In this document: positions 1 to 8,154 of the stretch, piece after piece
Position numbering within the stretch: position 1 is the stretch's first letter
Layout of the letters: the number at the start of each line of letters is the position of its first letter
Assembly: GCF_900220975.1 (NCBI RefSeq)
Contig: NZ_OBQD01000001.1
Coordinates: 372,001 to 436,000 of the forward strand
DNA: 64,000 bases
Reading direction: 5' to 3'
Source: Rhizobium subbaraonis
GTDB taxonomy: Bacteria > Pseudomonadota > Alphaproteobacteria > Rhizobiales > Rhizobiaceae
Notes under the pieces: generated by a model
The model's database searches: none
What the model was told of the DNA's origin: nothing
Seen by the model: the letters and a program-made list of their open reading frames with translations, nothing else
Position numbers and translations under genes: made by a program

Positions 1-444
1 CAGCCCTTCGACGAGACGCACGGCTTCCAGTTTGCGGAGGGAACGCCGAACCGGGTCAAGCAGCTTGAGATGTTTGCCGGCACGAAGAACGCCTACCAGC
101 TTGCTAGGGAACACAAGCTGAAGACCGCATGGGGCACCGACCTTTTGTTCGATGCCAAGGGTGCGGCGACGCAGACCGCACAGCTGGCGAAAATGACGAA
201 CTACGGCTTCTCGGCGGCCGAGGCGCTGAAGATGGCGACCGGCACCAATGCCGAGCTCCTGGCGATGTCCGGGCCGCGCACGCCCTATCCGGCGCCGGTG
301 GGGCGGATCGCGCAAGGCGCCTTCGCCGATCTCCTGCTTGTCGACGGCGATCCGACGGTGGACCTGAACGTGCTTGCCGATGCGGAGCGGAACCTGAAGA
401 TCATCATGAAGGACGGGGTGTTCCACAAGAATGCCCTTGCCTGA
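1..444 (+). CDS. Amidohydrolase family protein, C-terminal part (5' end outside window)
   Basis: Only the last 147 codons are present; the reading frame is open to the first base, so the gene starts left of the window. The fragment reads as the end of a metal-dependent amidohydrolase of the imidazolonepropionase-like group. It has an AWGTD motif, whose Asp is the usual final metal ligand of the barrel, then an AAEALKMAT helix and a closing GAFADLLLVDGDP segment that returns to the small sandwich domain. Such enzymes hydrolyse cyclic amides or dipeptides; the substrate cannot be read from this fragment. The metal-binding His residues and any signal peptide would lie upstream. A 146-base gap without features separates it from the next gene. 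Confidence 0.8.
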   Translation, partial: QPFDETHGFQFAEGTPNRVKQLEMFAGTKNAYQLAREHKLKTAWGTDLLFDAKGAATQTAQLAKMTNYGFSAAEALKMATGTNAELLAMSGPRTPYPAPVGRIAQGAFADLLLVDGDPTVDLNVLADAERNLKIIMKDGVFHKNALA

Positions 445-590
445 CGTTCGGCCCTGACGGAGAAGAAGTCGGGAGGCTGGCTGGCGCAGTTCCTGATTGC
501 CAATTCTTGCGTGCCTGTGTCAGAAATGCGGGACGGCGGAACGTTTTCCGAAGGCGGCCTGCCGGCAATTGCAGCGTACCGAGGTGGCAG

Positions 591-1376
591 ATGAGCATTC
601 GTGGCGGGCATCAGGCACATGTGGAGTTCCGGCGTTCTTCCAAAGCCCCTTCGCCGTCGCGCAAGGCCGGCCTCGGATCCGCCATCGTGCTCGGCTTCCT
701 TGCCCTCTCTATTCCCTGTGTCGCCTTCATTTTGGCGGGGCGCACCGCGGCTGCGGCCGACTGCGGCAGCACGCCAGAGCCGGGGATCGACTGGAGCGGC
801 TGCAAGAAGCGGGCGATCATGCTCCAGGGCAGTAATTTCAGGGGCGCCAACCTCGGCGAGGCCGATCTCGCCCTGACCGACATGAGCCTGACCAACCTCA
901 CATCCGCCAATCTGGAAAAGGCCAATCTCTCGCGCGCCTGGTTCACCGGCGCCACCCTGACGAAGGCCAATTTCAATCGGGTCGAGGCCTACCGCGTCGG
1001 ATTCGAGGGTGTCACGGCGAACGGGGCGACCTTTGCCAGCGCCGAATTGCAGCGGGCGAACTTCAAGAACGCCAGCCTTGCCGGCGTCGATTTCGAGAAG
1101 GCGGAACTCGGCCGGGCGGATTTCCGCGGCGCGGACATCTCCGGCGCCAGCTTCCCACTTGCCAACCTCTCGCGGGCGGATTTCAACAAGGCGACGTTCG
1201 ACCAGCCGTTGGACTTTTCGCAGGCCTTCATGTTCCTGACCCGCATCGAGGGGCTGGATCTCACAAACGCCAAGGGGCTGTCGCAGGAGCAGGTCAATCT
1301 CGCCTGCGGCGATGCCAACACAAGGCTGCCGGCCGGCCTTACCGCACCGCCCAACTGGCCTTGCCCGTTCGACTGA
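591..1376 (+). CDS. Pentapeptide-repeat protein with N-terminal membrane/signal segment
   Basis: The protein has 261 residues. The start at 591 follows an AGGTGG ribosome site and gives a natural N-terminus; the frame is open much further upstream, but that part is low-complexity Arg-rich shadow. Residues about 25-55 form one hydrophobic segment ending AGRTAAAA, a signal peptide or anchor. The remainder is built from A(N/D)LxX-type pentapeptides such as GANLG, SANLE, KANFN and RADFR, which fold into a right-handed quadrilateral beta-helix. Two Cys (CGS and SGCKK) sit near the mature N-terminus. Members are usually scaffold or partner-binding proteins; no specific role can be read. It converges with the tam gene on the other strand. 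Confidence 0.8.
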   Translation: MSIRGGHQAHVEFRRSSKAPSPSRKAGLGSAIVLGFLALSIPCVAFILAGRTAAAADCGSTPEPGIDWSGCKKRAIMLQGSNFRGANLGEADLALTDMSLTNLTSANLEKANLSRAWFTGATLTKANFNRVEAYRVGFEGVTANGATFASAELQRANFKNASLAGVDFEKAELGRADFRGADISGASFPLANLSRADFNKATFDQPLDFSQAFMFLTRIEGLDLTNAKGLSQEQVNLACGDANTRLPAGLTAPPNWPCPFD

Positions 1377-1406
1377 CAACGTCCCGAAGGGCAGTGCCGC
1401 CGAGGC

Positions 1407-2177
1407 TCACGCCTTGACCGCCACCAGGAAAAGCCGCGGGAAGCGCAGCAGCACGCGCCCGTCGGCGGTCTGCGGATAGGCCTTTTCGATCCGCTGGCGG
1501 TAGCTTTCCAGGAACCCCGGCTGTTCTTCGTCCGGCAGCTTTTCGAGATAGGGCCTGATGCCCGTGCCCTTTACCCATTCGACGATCGCCGCAGCATCCT
1601 CCATCGGATGGTTGTAGATCGTGTGCCAGATATCGACCCGCGCCGCCCTCTTCGACAGCGCGTCGAAATAGGCGATCGTCGGCGGTAGTGGCGGGCGCCT
1701 TGGATGCGAGGCGGCAAAATAGCCTGCCCAACGCGGATCATCCGTCACCGCGTCCATTTCCGTGTGGTTCGGCTCACCGCGATTGTCTGGCATTTGCACG
1801 GCCAACACCCCGCCGGGGACGAGATGATCCATCAGCCGCTCGAAAACGGAGATATGCCCGGGCACCCATTGGAAGACCGCATTGGCGAAGAGAAGCGCTG
1901 CCGGCACAGGCGGCGTCCAGACCGAAAGGTCACCGTGGTCGAAGGTGATGCCCGGCAGCCGCTTTCGAGCCGCCGCCAGCATGTTCTCGTCGCTGTCGAT
2001 TCCGATCGTCTGGCGATTGGCAAAGCGCTCCGCCAAAAGCTCGGTCGAGTTGCCGGGGCCGCAGCCGAGGTCGTAGGCAGAACCTGCGGGAAGGTCCGGC
2101 ACCTGCGCCAGCAGGTCTCGCGCGGCGCGCGTGCGCTCGCCCTCGAACTTGACATACTGTGCCGCCGACCACGCCAT
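1407..2177 (-). CDS. tam: Trans-aconitate 2-methyltransferase
   Basis: A 256-residue SAM-dependent methyltransferase of the usual Tam length. The SAM-binding motif [14 protein letters not shown], lies near residue 37, with the acidic end of strand 2 (GIDSDENM) and the FANAVFQW motif following. Tam methylates trans-aconitate, a by-product that inhibits aconitase, so it is a metabolite-damage enzyme. A GGGAGAGAAG ribosome site precedes the ATG, and only 21 bases separate it from the upstream HAD dehalogenase gene, so the two are probably one transcript. The same HAD-tam pairing is common in rhizobia (from memory). Confidence 0.88.
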   Translation of the reverse strand: MAWSAAQYVKFEGERTRAARDLLAQVPDLPAGSAYDLGCGPGNSTELLAERFANRQTIGIDSDENMLAAARKRLPGITFDHGDLSVWTPPVPAALLFANAVFQWVPGHISVFERLMDHLVPGGVLAVQMPDNRGEPNHTEMDAVTDDPRWAGYFAASHPRRPPLPPTIAYFDALSKRAARVDIWHTIYNHPMEDAAAIVEWVKGTGIRPYLEKLPDEEQPGFLESYRQRIEKAYPQTADGRVLLRFPRLFLVAVKA

Positions 2178-2198
2178 CTGCTTCTCTCCCTTTGTCCG

Positions 2199-2852
2199 CT
2201 ACTCCAGAGCTTCCAGTGTCGGCAAGATCAGCGACGGGCCGAGATCGGCATACTCGTCGGGCATGCCGGTCCGGTTGATCCACACCGTGCGGAAGCCGAA
2301 TTTCGTCGCTCCCGCCACATCCCAGCGGTTCGACGACTGGAACGACACGGAACCAGGATAGAGCCGGTAGCTCGTCGTCACCACGTCGTAGACGGCTGGG
2401 GCGGTCTTGTAGGTGCGCAACGCGTCGACGGAGAAGATGTCGTCGATGACGGTGTCGAGCGCGGCATTGTCGACCGCCGACTTCAGCATCGCCGGGGCGC
2501 CGTTGGAAAGGATGGCGACCCGCGCCCCGCGGGCCTTGAGGCTTCTCAGGACCGCGGGCACTTCCGGATAGCAGTCCAGTTTCCAGTATGCGTCGAGGAG
2601 TTTCGCGCGCAGCGACCGGTCGACTTCGGGAATTCTCTGAAACGTGTAGTCCAGCGCTTCCTCGGTCAGCTGCCAGAAGTCGCGATAGGCGCCCATCAGC
2701 GCCCGCGTCCAGGAATATTCCAGTTGCTTGGCCCGCCACAGCTCGGAAAAGCGCTGGTACTCCGGCCCGACGTCGCCCGCATGGTGGCGCACGGCGGCAT
2801 GCACATCAAACAGCGTGCCATAGGCATCGAAGACATAGGCGGCGTAGGGCAC
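2199..2852 (-). CDS. Haloacid dehalogenase, type II (HAD superfamily)
   Basis: A 217-residue protein with all motifs of L-2-haloacid dehalogenases: nucleophile Asp9 in FDAYGTLFD, SNG (motif II) at about residue 106, Lys in the RTYKTAP segment (motif III), and SSNRWDVAGA (motif IV). Such enzymes displace halide from short 2-haloacids through an aspartyl ester, though many chromosomal members act on other small acids. The start is a GTG; an in-frame stop just upstream rules out a longer protein. It lies directly upstream of tam and is probably cotranscribed with it. The cap domain is small and helical, as in this family. Confidence 0.85.
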   Translation of the reverse strand: MPYAAYVFDAYGTLFDVHAAVRHHAGDVGPEYQRFSELWRAKQLEYSWTRALMGAYRDFWQLTEEALDYTFQRIPEVDRSLRAKLLDAYWKLDCYPEVPAVLRSLKARGARVAILSNGAPAMLKSAVDNAALDTVIDDIFSVDALRTYKTAPAVYDVVTTSYRLYPGSVSFQSSNRWDVAGATKFGFRTVWINRTGMPDEYADLGPSLILPTLEALE

Positions 2853-2959
2853 GGCGGCGGCTCAACTCCTGGAAAGCGCTGTCGTTCCAAATCATTAGCG
2901 CGAGATCATGTCAATATTGGGTGCATCGCACAATAAGGGAGCCCGCCCTTCTTGCGCGC

Positions 2960-4000
2960 TCAGAACCGCGTGATCACGCTGATCCCGAGGTCGGTTGCCG
3001 TGTCCATGGCCATCAGGGCGTCGACACCTTCGTCGAGGCTGATCTCGCGGCCGATGAGCTTCTCCGGCTGCAGCCGGCCCTCAGCCATCATCGAAAGCAT
3101 GGCGTCGTAGCGCCAGGCCTGCATGCCGTGGCTGCCATAGATCTCCAGCTCATGCCCGATCACCTGTGCCATCGGGATTTCCGGCGTCGCCTCGTCTCCC
3201 AGCATAAGGCCGACCTGCACATGCCGTCCGCGCCGGCGCAGGTTCTTGATCGAGTTGAAGCACGTCACGCGCGAGCCCAGCGCATCGATCGAGGCGTGCG
3301 CGCCGCCTCCGGTGATCTCCCGCACCGCCTCGGCCACGTCGCCCACGTCGCGTGCGTTGATCGCGGCGACGGCGCCCATCTTGCGGGCGAAGGCGAGCTT
3401 GTCGTCCGAGATGTCGATTGCGATCGGGTGGGCGCCAAGCGCCGCCGCGATCATGACCGCCGACAGGCCGACGCCGCCGCAGCCGTGCACCGCCACCCAT
3501 TCTCCGCCCTTGACCTTCGCCTGGTCGCAGACGGCGCGAAACGAGGTGGCAAAGCGGCAGCCGAGGCTTGCCGCGGTCGCAAAGCCGACATTGTCAGGCA
3601 GGTGCACGAGGTTCTGGTCGGCATAGTCGAGCGCCACGTACTCGGCGAACGAACCCCAATGGGTGAAGCCCGGTTGGAACTGCTCCTCGCAGATCTGCTG
3701 GTTGCCGGAGCGGCACTCGTGGCAATGGCCGCAGCCCGAGACGAAGGGCACCGTCACCCGCTCGCCGACCTTGAAGCGCGTGACCCCCTTGCCGGTGGCG
3801 AGCACGGTGCCGGCAAGCTCGTGGCCCGGCACGTGCGGCAGGGAGATGTCGGGGTCATGGCCCTGCCATCCGTGCCAGTCGCTGCGGCAAAGCCCGGTCG
3901 CCTCGACCTTGACGACCACGCCCGCGCTTGTCGGCGTCGGATCGGGCAGGGTGCGGATTTCCGGTCTTCCGCCGAATGCTTCGTAGTACATTGCCTTCAT
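2960..4000 (-). CDS. Zinc-dependent alcohol dehydrogenase family protein
   Basis: A 346-residue medium-chain dehydrogenase. The ATG at 4000 has a strong GGAGGGTGG ribosome site; the frame is open 30 codons further but without such a site. Domain order: catalytic GroES-like fold with the zinc ligands of [10 protein letters not shown] and VPGHELAG, the four-Cys structural zinc loop [15 protein letters not shown], then a Rossmann domain with [10 protein letters not shown] for NAD(P). The substrate is probably a primary or secondary alcohol or polyol but cannot be fixed. It is divergent from the aminotransferase gene at 4192, with which it shares a 190-base promoter region. Confidence 0.88.
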   Translation of the reverse strand: MKAMYYEAFGGRPEIRTLPDPTPTSAGVVVKVEATGLCRSDWHGWQGHDPDISLPHVPGHELAGTVLATGKGVTRFKVGERVTVPFVSGCGHCHECRSGNQQICEEQFQPGFTHWGSFAEYVALDYADQNLVHLPDNVGFATAASLGCRFATSFRAVCDQAKVKGGEWVAVHGCGGVGLSAVMIAAALGAHPIAIDISDDKLAFARKMGAVAAINARDVGDVAEAVREITGGGAHASIDALGSRVTCFNSIKNLRRRGRHVQVGLMLGDEATPEIPMAQVIGHELEIYGSHGMQAWRYDAMLSMMAEGRLQPEKLIGREISLDEGVDALMAMDTATDLGISVITRF

Positions 4001-4142
4001 CGGGCCACCCTCCGTTCGTATGCCATCTCTATGCCATGCGAAGGCCGAACGTGCCATTGCCGCATCCATGACAATGGCTGATGCACTCATTCAAGATCGT
4101 GTGTGGACACAGCTTGCGATTTGGTTCACGCCATGGCCGACT

Positions 4143-4176
4143 TGACCCGGGCCGAAAGGTCCGGCCTCATGGGTCA
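4143..4176 (+). promoter_or_regulatory. Imperfect stem-loop just upstream of the aminotransferase start
   Basis: Nested inverted repeats: outer TGACCC/GGGTCA and inner GGCCG/CGGCC around an AAAGGTC loop. They end about 15 bases before the start codon and touch the AGAAGGAG ribosome site. It could be an operator or an RNA hairpin that affects translation. Only the symmetry is seen; no regulator is implied. Confidence 0.3.
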
Positions 4177-4191
4177 GAAGGAGACTTGAAG

Positions 4192-5079
4192 ATGGCAGTC
4201 GATACATCCCCGCGCACGCCCACCTGGACCTACGTCGATGGCGAATGGATCTCCGGCAATCCGCCGCTGATCGGCCCCACCTCGCATGCGATGTGGCTCG
4301 CCTCCACCGTTTTCGACGGCGCACGCTGGTTCGACGGCATCGCGCCCGACCTCGACCTCCATTGTCAACGCATCAATCGTTCCGCGGACAATCTCGGCCT
4401 CAAGGCAACGATGAGCGCCGAGGAGATCGAGGGCCTGGCCTGGGAGGGTGTGAAGAAGTTCGACGGCAAGACGGCGATCTACGTCAAGCCGATGTACTGG
4501 GCCGAGCACGGCGCCCCGTTCAGCGTCGTCGCCCCCGATCCGGAATCGACCCGCTTCGTGCTCTGCCTGTTCGAGGCGCCGATGGGAGACGGCCACACCG
4601 GCAATTCGTTGACGGTTTCGCCGTTCCGCCGGCCAACCAATGAATGCATGCCGACGGACGCCAAGGCCGGCTGCCTCTATCCGAACAACGCCCGCATTCT
4701 CGCCGAGGCGAACAAGCGCGGCTTCGAAAACGCGCTGGTGCGCGACATGCTCGGAAACGTCGCCGAGACCGGCTCCTCCAACGTCTTCATGGTCAAGGAC
4801 GGCGTCGTCTTCACCCCGGCCGCCAACCACACCTTCCTTGCCGGCATCACGCGGCACCGCGTGATCGCGCTGCTGCGCGCGGAAGGCTTCGAGGTGGTGG
4901 AAAAGACGATGACGCTCGAGGAGTTCCAGAGCGCCGACGAGATCTTCACCTCCGGCAACTATTCCAAGGTCGTGCCCGTGAACCGGCTGGACGATCGCAA
5001 CCTGCAGCCCGGGCCGGTGACGGCCAAGGCGCGCGAACTCTACTTCGACTGGGCGCATTCGAACGCGAACCAGGCCTGA
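4192..5079 (+). CDS. ilvE: Branched-chain amino acid aminotransferase (class IV)
   Basis: A 295-residue fold-type IV PLP enzyme. The start at 4192 follows AGAAGGAGACTTGAAG; the longer open frame upstream has no ribosome site. Lys158 in PTDAKAG is the PLP lysine, and the ETGSSNVF loop corresponds to the E-x-x-S-x-N-x-F phosphate-binding segment of this class. These enzymes interconvert Leu/Ile/Val and their 2-oxoacids with glutamate. D-amino-acid aminotransferases and aminodeoxychorismate lyases share the fold, so the substrate is inferred from overall similarity. It may be a second copy rather than the main biosynthetic enzyme, since no ilv or leu genes are near. Confidence 0.82.
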   Translation: MAVDTSPRTPTWTYVDGEWISGNPPLIGPTSHAMWLASTVFDGARWFDGIAPDLDLHCQRINRSADNLGLKATMSAEEIEGLAWEGVKKFDGKTAIYVKPMYWAEHGAPFSVVAPDPESTRFVLCLFEAPMGDGHTGNSLTVSPFRRPTNECMPTDAKAGCLYPNNARILAEANKRGFENALVRDMLGNVAETGSSNVFMVKDGVVFTPAANHTFLAGITRHRVIALLRAEGFEVVEKTMTLEEFQSADEIFTSGNYSKVVPVNRLDDRNLQPGPVTAKARELYFDWAHSNANQA

Positions 5080-5121
5080 GGGACAGGGGGCGCGTCCGCG
5101 TGGTGCGAGCGTCTCCGCCAG

Positions 5122-5241
5122 CACCGTCATCCCGGCCACCGAGCCGGGATGAAGCCGCGCCGCGTCCGCGGCGTGCGGGTATTTTTCTGCGATCAAGGAC
5201 CTGAGCGCACTGGATGCCGGATCAGCTCCGGCATGACGGGC
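5122..5241. repeat. Intergenic palindromic mosaic repeat, family 1
   Basis: A GC-rich non-coding block beginning GTCATCCCGGCCACCGAGCC, containing a GATCAAGGACCTGAG segment, and closing with GGATCAGCTCCGGCATGACG. The two ends are each short palindromes and match in style the elements near 27.1, 29.8 and 38.2 kb. It sits between convergent genes, the usual place for such rhizobial repeats. Confidence 0.65.
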
Positions 5242-5285
5242 CGGAGCTCCGGCTGGCGTCTTGGGCGGAAGAACGGAGCCTACCG

Positions 5286-5681
5286 CTATTCCTGATCGTC
5301 GGCCTCGTCCGCAGCGCCATTCGCCTTCTGCCGCTCCAGCACCGCCGCACGCTGCTTGTCGTTCAGGACGCGGACGTATTCCCGGCCGATCGCGCCCGTG
5401 ACCTGTGCGCTCCTGGACTGCTTGTCGTAGACGCAGGCAAAGGTGACGCGCGCCTTCTCCTGTTCCGAGCGGCCGCTGATCAGCGCCACGCCGTACTTAT
5501 CGGTGCCGAACTCGTCGACGAAGACGGTCTCGTTCTTCAGCTTCTCGGGCAGTGCGGCGACGCACTTTGCCTTGACGTCGTCCCGGAATTCCGACCAGGC
5601 GTCCGGGGAGGATGCGAAGGCTGGAGCTGCGCCGATGAGCGCCACGACGGGAAGAAAACGGGTGAGAATGCGCATGGACAT
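5286..5681 (-). CDS. Small secreted protein of unknown function
   Basis: A 131-residue protein with a clear signal peptide: MSMRILTRFLPVVALIGAAPAFA, cleaved after AFA. The mature part is hydrophilic and has conserved-looking Cys residues in KAKCVA and FACVYD that could form a disulfide. The motif DKYGVALISGR and a charged C-terminal tail (KANGAADEADDQE) follow. The ATG at 5675 is equally possible, with AAAGG at better spacing. The family was not recognised; it is likely a periplasmic protein. Neighbours (aminotransferase, sodB) give no hint of function. Confidence 0.65.
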   Translation of the reverse strand: MSMRILTRFLPVVALIGAAPAFASSPDAWSEFRDDVKAKCVAALPEKLKNETVFVDEFGTDKYGVALISGRSEQEKARVTFACVYDKQSRSAQVTGAIGREYVRVLNDKQRAAVLERQKANGAADEADDQE

Positions 5682-5819
5682 GCCTTTCAGATGAGGGCGG
5701 GGCGGATCCCCGAACGGGAGGGACGAGGGGAGAAATGGCTGGGCGATGGGGCGGTTCCATGGCAGCGCGCGCAAGTTGCGCATAGTACGAATATCCTGCG
5801 CAGGCGCAAATTTTGGCAT

Positions 5820-5832
5820 ACAACCCGGTTGT
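5820..5832. promoter_or_regulatory. Short palindrome upstream of sodB
   Basis: ACAACCCGGTTGT is an inverted repeat about 77 bases before the sodB start, in a locally AT-richer stretch. It is operator-like by symmetry only; no named regulator box was recognised. Confidence 0.25.
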
Positions 5833-5908
5833 CTGGAACAGGTCATCCCCCTATGTTCCGCTCCACGGGTTTCAGTGAAAAAAATCCGTAATTCAGAGGA
5901 GATACGCC

Positions 5909-6511
5909 ATGGCCTTCGAACTTCCGCCGCTTCCCTACGACTACGACGCTCTTGCTCCGTTCATGTCGCGCGAGACGCTGGAATACCACCACGACAAGCA
6001 CCACAAGGCCTATGTCGACAACGGCAACAAGCTCGCCGAGGAAGCAGGTCTTTCCAACCTGACGCTGGAAGAAATCGTCAAGAAGTCCTACGGCACCAAC
6101 CAGGGCCTCTTCAACAACGCCGGCCAGCACTACAACCACATCCACTTCTGGAAGTGGATGAAGAAGGGCGGCGGCGGCAAGTCGCTTCCCGGCGCGCTGC
6201 AGAAGGCGATCGACAGCGATCTCGGCGGCTACGACAAGTTCAAGGCTGACTTCGTCGCAGCCGGCACGACGCAGTTCGGTTCGGGCTGGGCATGGCTCTC
6301 GGTCAAGGACGGCAAGCTCGTCATCTCCAAGACGCCGAACGGTGAAAACCCGCTCGTTCACGGCGCGTCCCCGATCCTCGGCGTCGACGTATGGGAACAC
6401 TCCTACTACATCGACTACCGCAACGCCCGTCCGAAGTACCTCGAGGCCTTCGTCGACAGCCTGATCAACTGGGACTACGTCCTGGAAATGTACGAAGGCG
6501 CGACGAAGTAA
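5909..6511 (+). CDS. sodB: Superoxide dismutase, iron/manganese type
   Basis: A 200-residue enzyme, the normal family length. It carries the N-terminal metal-site helix YHHDKHHKAYVDN, the second helix NNAGQHYNHIHFWKWM, the GSGWAWL strand and the C-terminal DVWEHSYYIDY motif that holds the Asp and His ligands. The GGGGK and FNNAGQHYNH context is of the iron type. It dismutates superoxide in the cytoplasm. The start has an AGAGGAGATACGCC ribosome site. A strong terminator follows 24 bases after the stop, so it is probably a single-gene unit. Confidence 0.97.
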   Translation: MAFELPPLPYDYDALAPFMSRETLEYHHDKHHKAYVDNGNKLAEEAGLSNLTLEEIVKKSYGTNQGLFNNAGQHYNHIHFWKWMKKGGGGKSLPGALQKAIDSDLGGYDKFKADFVAAGTTQFGSGWAWLSVKDGKLVISKTPNGENPLVHGASPILGVDVWEHSYYIDYRNARPKYLEAFVDSLINWDYVLEMYEGATK

Positions 6512-6534
6512 GTCTCTCGCACGGCAGACAATCA

Positions 6535-6570
6535 GAAAGCCCCGGTCGCAAGCCCGGGGCTTTCTCGTTT
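6535..6570 (+). terminator. Rho-independent terminator of sodB
   Basis: An 11-base perfect stem, GAAAGCCCCGG paired with CCGGGGCTTTC, with an 8-base loop, followed by a TCG-TTT tail. It lies 24 bases after the sodB stop codon. Confidence 0.85.
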
Positions 6571-6682
6571 CCGGCGCTGGATCAAGCAAGGCATGCTACA
6601 AATGCGGCGTTGGCGAGGTGAACCGGGCGAGCGGTCTGGCGGGGCTTCGCATCGTGGAGAGACTTGAACGAGGGGGAACTTC

Positions 6683-7399
6683 ATGAAGCTCATCGGCATG
6701 ATCGGAGGCCTGAGCTGGGAATCCAGCGCGCTCTACTACCGGCTGCTCAACCAGTCTGCCCATAGCCGCCTCGGCGGGCATCACAATGCCCGCTCCGTGC
6801 TCTACACGCTCGATTTCGACGGCATCAACAGGATGGCCGCGGAAGGGCGGTGGAAAGAGGTCGGCGAGGTGCTCGCCGACGCGGCACGCCGGCTGGAAGG
6901 CGCCGGTGCGGATTTCGTGATGATCACGGCCGTCAGCGGCCACGCGGTGGCTGATGCGGTCGAGGCTGCAATGCGCGTGCCGCTGCTGCATCTGGCCGAT
7001 CCCCTCGGCGAGGCGCTGGGCGCGCAGGGGATCACGACGGTGGGCCTGCTCGGCACGCGCTACACGATGGAGATGGACTTCTTCACCGACCGCCTGCGTG
7101 ACCGCTTCGGTCTTGAGGTGCTGGTGCCGCCGCCGGATCAGCGAAGCGCGCTCCACACCATCATCATCGAGGAACTGACGCTCGGTCGCGTTACGCCGCA
7201 AGCGCGCACGACCCTGCTTGCGATTGCCGGCGAACTGGCCTCCCGCGGCGCCGGAGCCATCGCCGTGGCCTGCACCGAGCTTCCGATTCTGGCCGAGCTC
7301 GACGCCTATGCAGTGCCGGCTTTCGACGTGGTGCAGTTGCATGTCGAGGCGGCGCTGGAGCGCGCGCTTGCCGAACCTTCCGCCGCACCCGGCGGGTGA
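6683..7399 (+). CDS. Aspartate/glutamate racemase family protein lacking the first catalytic Cys
   Basis: A 238-residue protein of the YgeA/RacX type: MIGGLSWESSALYYRLLN at the N-terminus, LLGTRYTMEMDF in the middle and VACTELPIL near the end are typical. In active racemases two cysteines act as the acid/base pair. The second is here (Cys197 in ACTEL), but the first site, normally a C-T-N-T-M-H segment, reads ITAVSGHA with Thr82 in place of Cys. The His that follows is kept. The protein may therefore use another one-base reaction or act as a binding protein. The start has a GAGGGGGAA ribosome site. It stands alone between sodB and the cytochrome genes. Confidence 0.8.
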   Translation: MKLIGMIGGLSWESSALYYRLLNQSAHSRLGGHHNARSVLYTLDFDGINRMAAEGRWKEVGEVLADAARRLEGAGADFVMITAVSGHAVADAVEAAMRVPLLHLADPLGEALGAQGITTVGLLGTRYTMEMDFFTDRLRDRFGLEVLVPPPDQRSALHTIIIEELTLGRVTPQARTTLLAIAGELASRGAGAIAVACTELPILAELDAYAVPAFDVVQLHVEAALERALAEPSAAPGG

Positions 7400-7561
7400 G
7401 CGTGACCGTTCCGCATGGACGGGCGGATCGCAGATGCGATGCAACCTGGATCCCGGACATCAATAAAACGTTACTTTTCTTCGCGTGTCGGCATGCAATC
7501 TTGCAGCCGCAATCGACAAATCACGCCCGCCGACCAGGTCGGGCGTTCCCACCTGGAGCCA

Positions 7562-8008
7562 ATGATGAAGTTAAAGACAATCGCCGCCGCTGCCATCGTT
7601 GCAGTCCTCGGAGCCGGCGCCGTCGTTGCGGCTGACGAGCCGCAGGCCGCGCGCCAGCAGATGATGAAGGACGTCGGGCGCGCCATGGGTGCTCTCGCCG
7701 GGATTGCCAAGGGCGAAAAGCCCTATGACGCCGACGTGGTGAAGGCCTCGCTGACGACGATGAGCGAGGTCTCCAAGACCTTTGCCGACCAGTTTCCGGC
7801 AGGCTCGGAGACCGGCTTCGAGACCGAGGCGAGCCCGAAGATCTGGGAAAACATGGATGATTTCCGCGCGAAGGATGCGCAGTTCGGCAAGGATGTCGAT
7901 ACGGCACTGGCTACGCTGCCTGCAGACCAGGCGGGCGTGGGGGCTGCACTCGGAACGATCGGCAAGAACTGTTCCGCCTGTCACGAGACATACCGGGTGA
8001 AGAAGTAG
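7562..8008 (+). CDS. Cytochrome c' (class II c-type cytochrome)
   Basis: 148 residues: a signal peptide (KLKTIAAAAIVAVLGAG, cleaved near VVAA), a four-helix bundle, and the heme site CSACH (Cys137, Cys140, His141) near the C-terminus, which is the hallmark of class II cytochromes. It is periplasmic. Cytochromes c' bind NO and are linked with nitrosative stress; cytochrome c-556 types serve as electron carriers, and the two cannot be separated here. Two adjacent ATGs exist; the second, at 7565, is better spaced from GGAG. It precedes the diheme cytochrome gene by 146 bases. Confidence 0.88.
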   Translation: MMKLKTIAAAAIVAVLGAGAVVAADEPQAARQQMMKDVGRAMGALAGIAKGEKPYDADVVKASLTTMSEVSKTFADQFPAGSETGFETEASPKIWENMDDFRAKDAQFGKDVDTALATLPADQAGVGAALGTIGKNCSACHETYRVKK

Positions 8009-8032
8009 CCATTGGCAGCTGAAAGCTCGCGC

Positions 8033-8057
8033 CTTCCGGGGACAAAAATCCCGGAGG
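8033..8057 (+). terminator. Hairpin after the cytochrome c' gene
   Basis: TCCGGG pairs with CCCGGA around a GACAAAAAT loop, 25 bases after the stop. No T run follows, so it may be an attenuating or RNA-stabilising stem rather than a full terminator. Confidence 0.35.
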
Positions 8058-8154
8058 TCGCATTTCCATGTGCGCATGCGACCATGCATGCCGGCCGATG
8101 CCCGGCATTGATTGCTGCGGTATCTGCCGGTCCGCGTGACCGGAGGACGTAAAG

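Noticed and set aside
7530-7556. ACGCCCG/CGGGCGT stem before the cytochrome c' gene considered as a terminator
   Set aside because: No T run follows and it abuts the ribosome site of the next gene; it may be a chance stem in GC-rich DNA.
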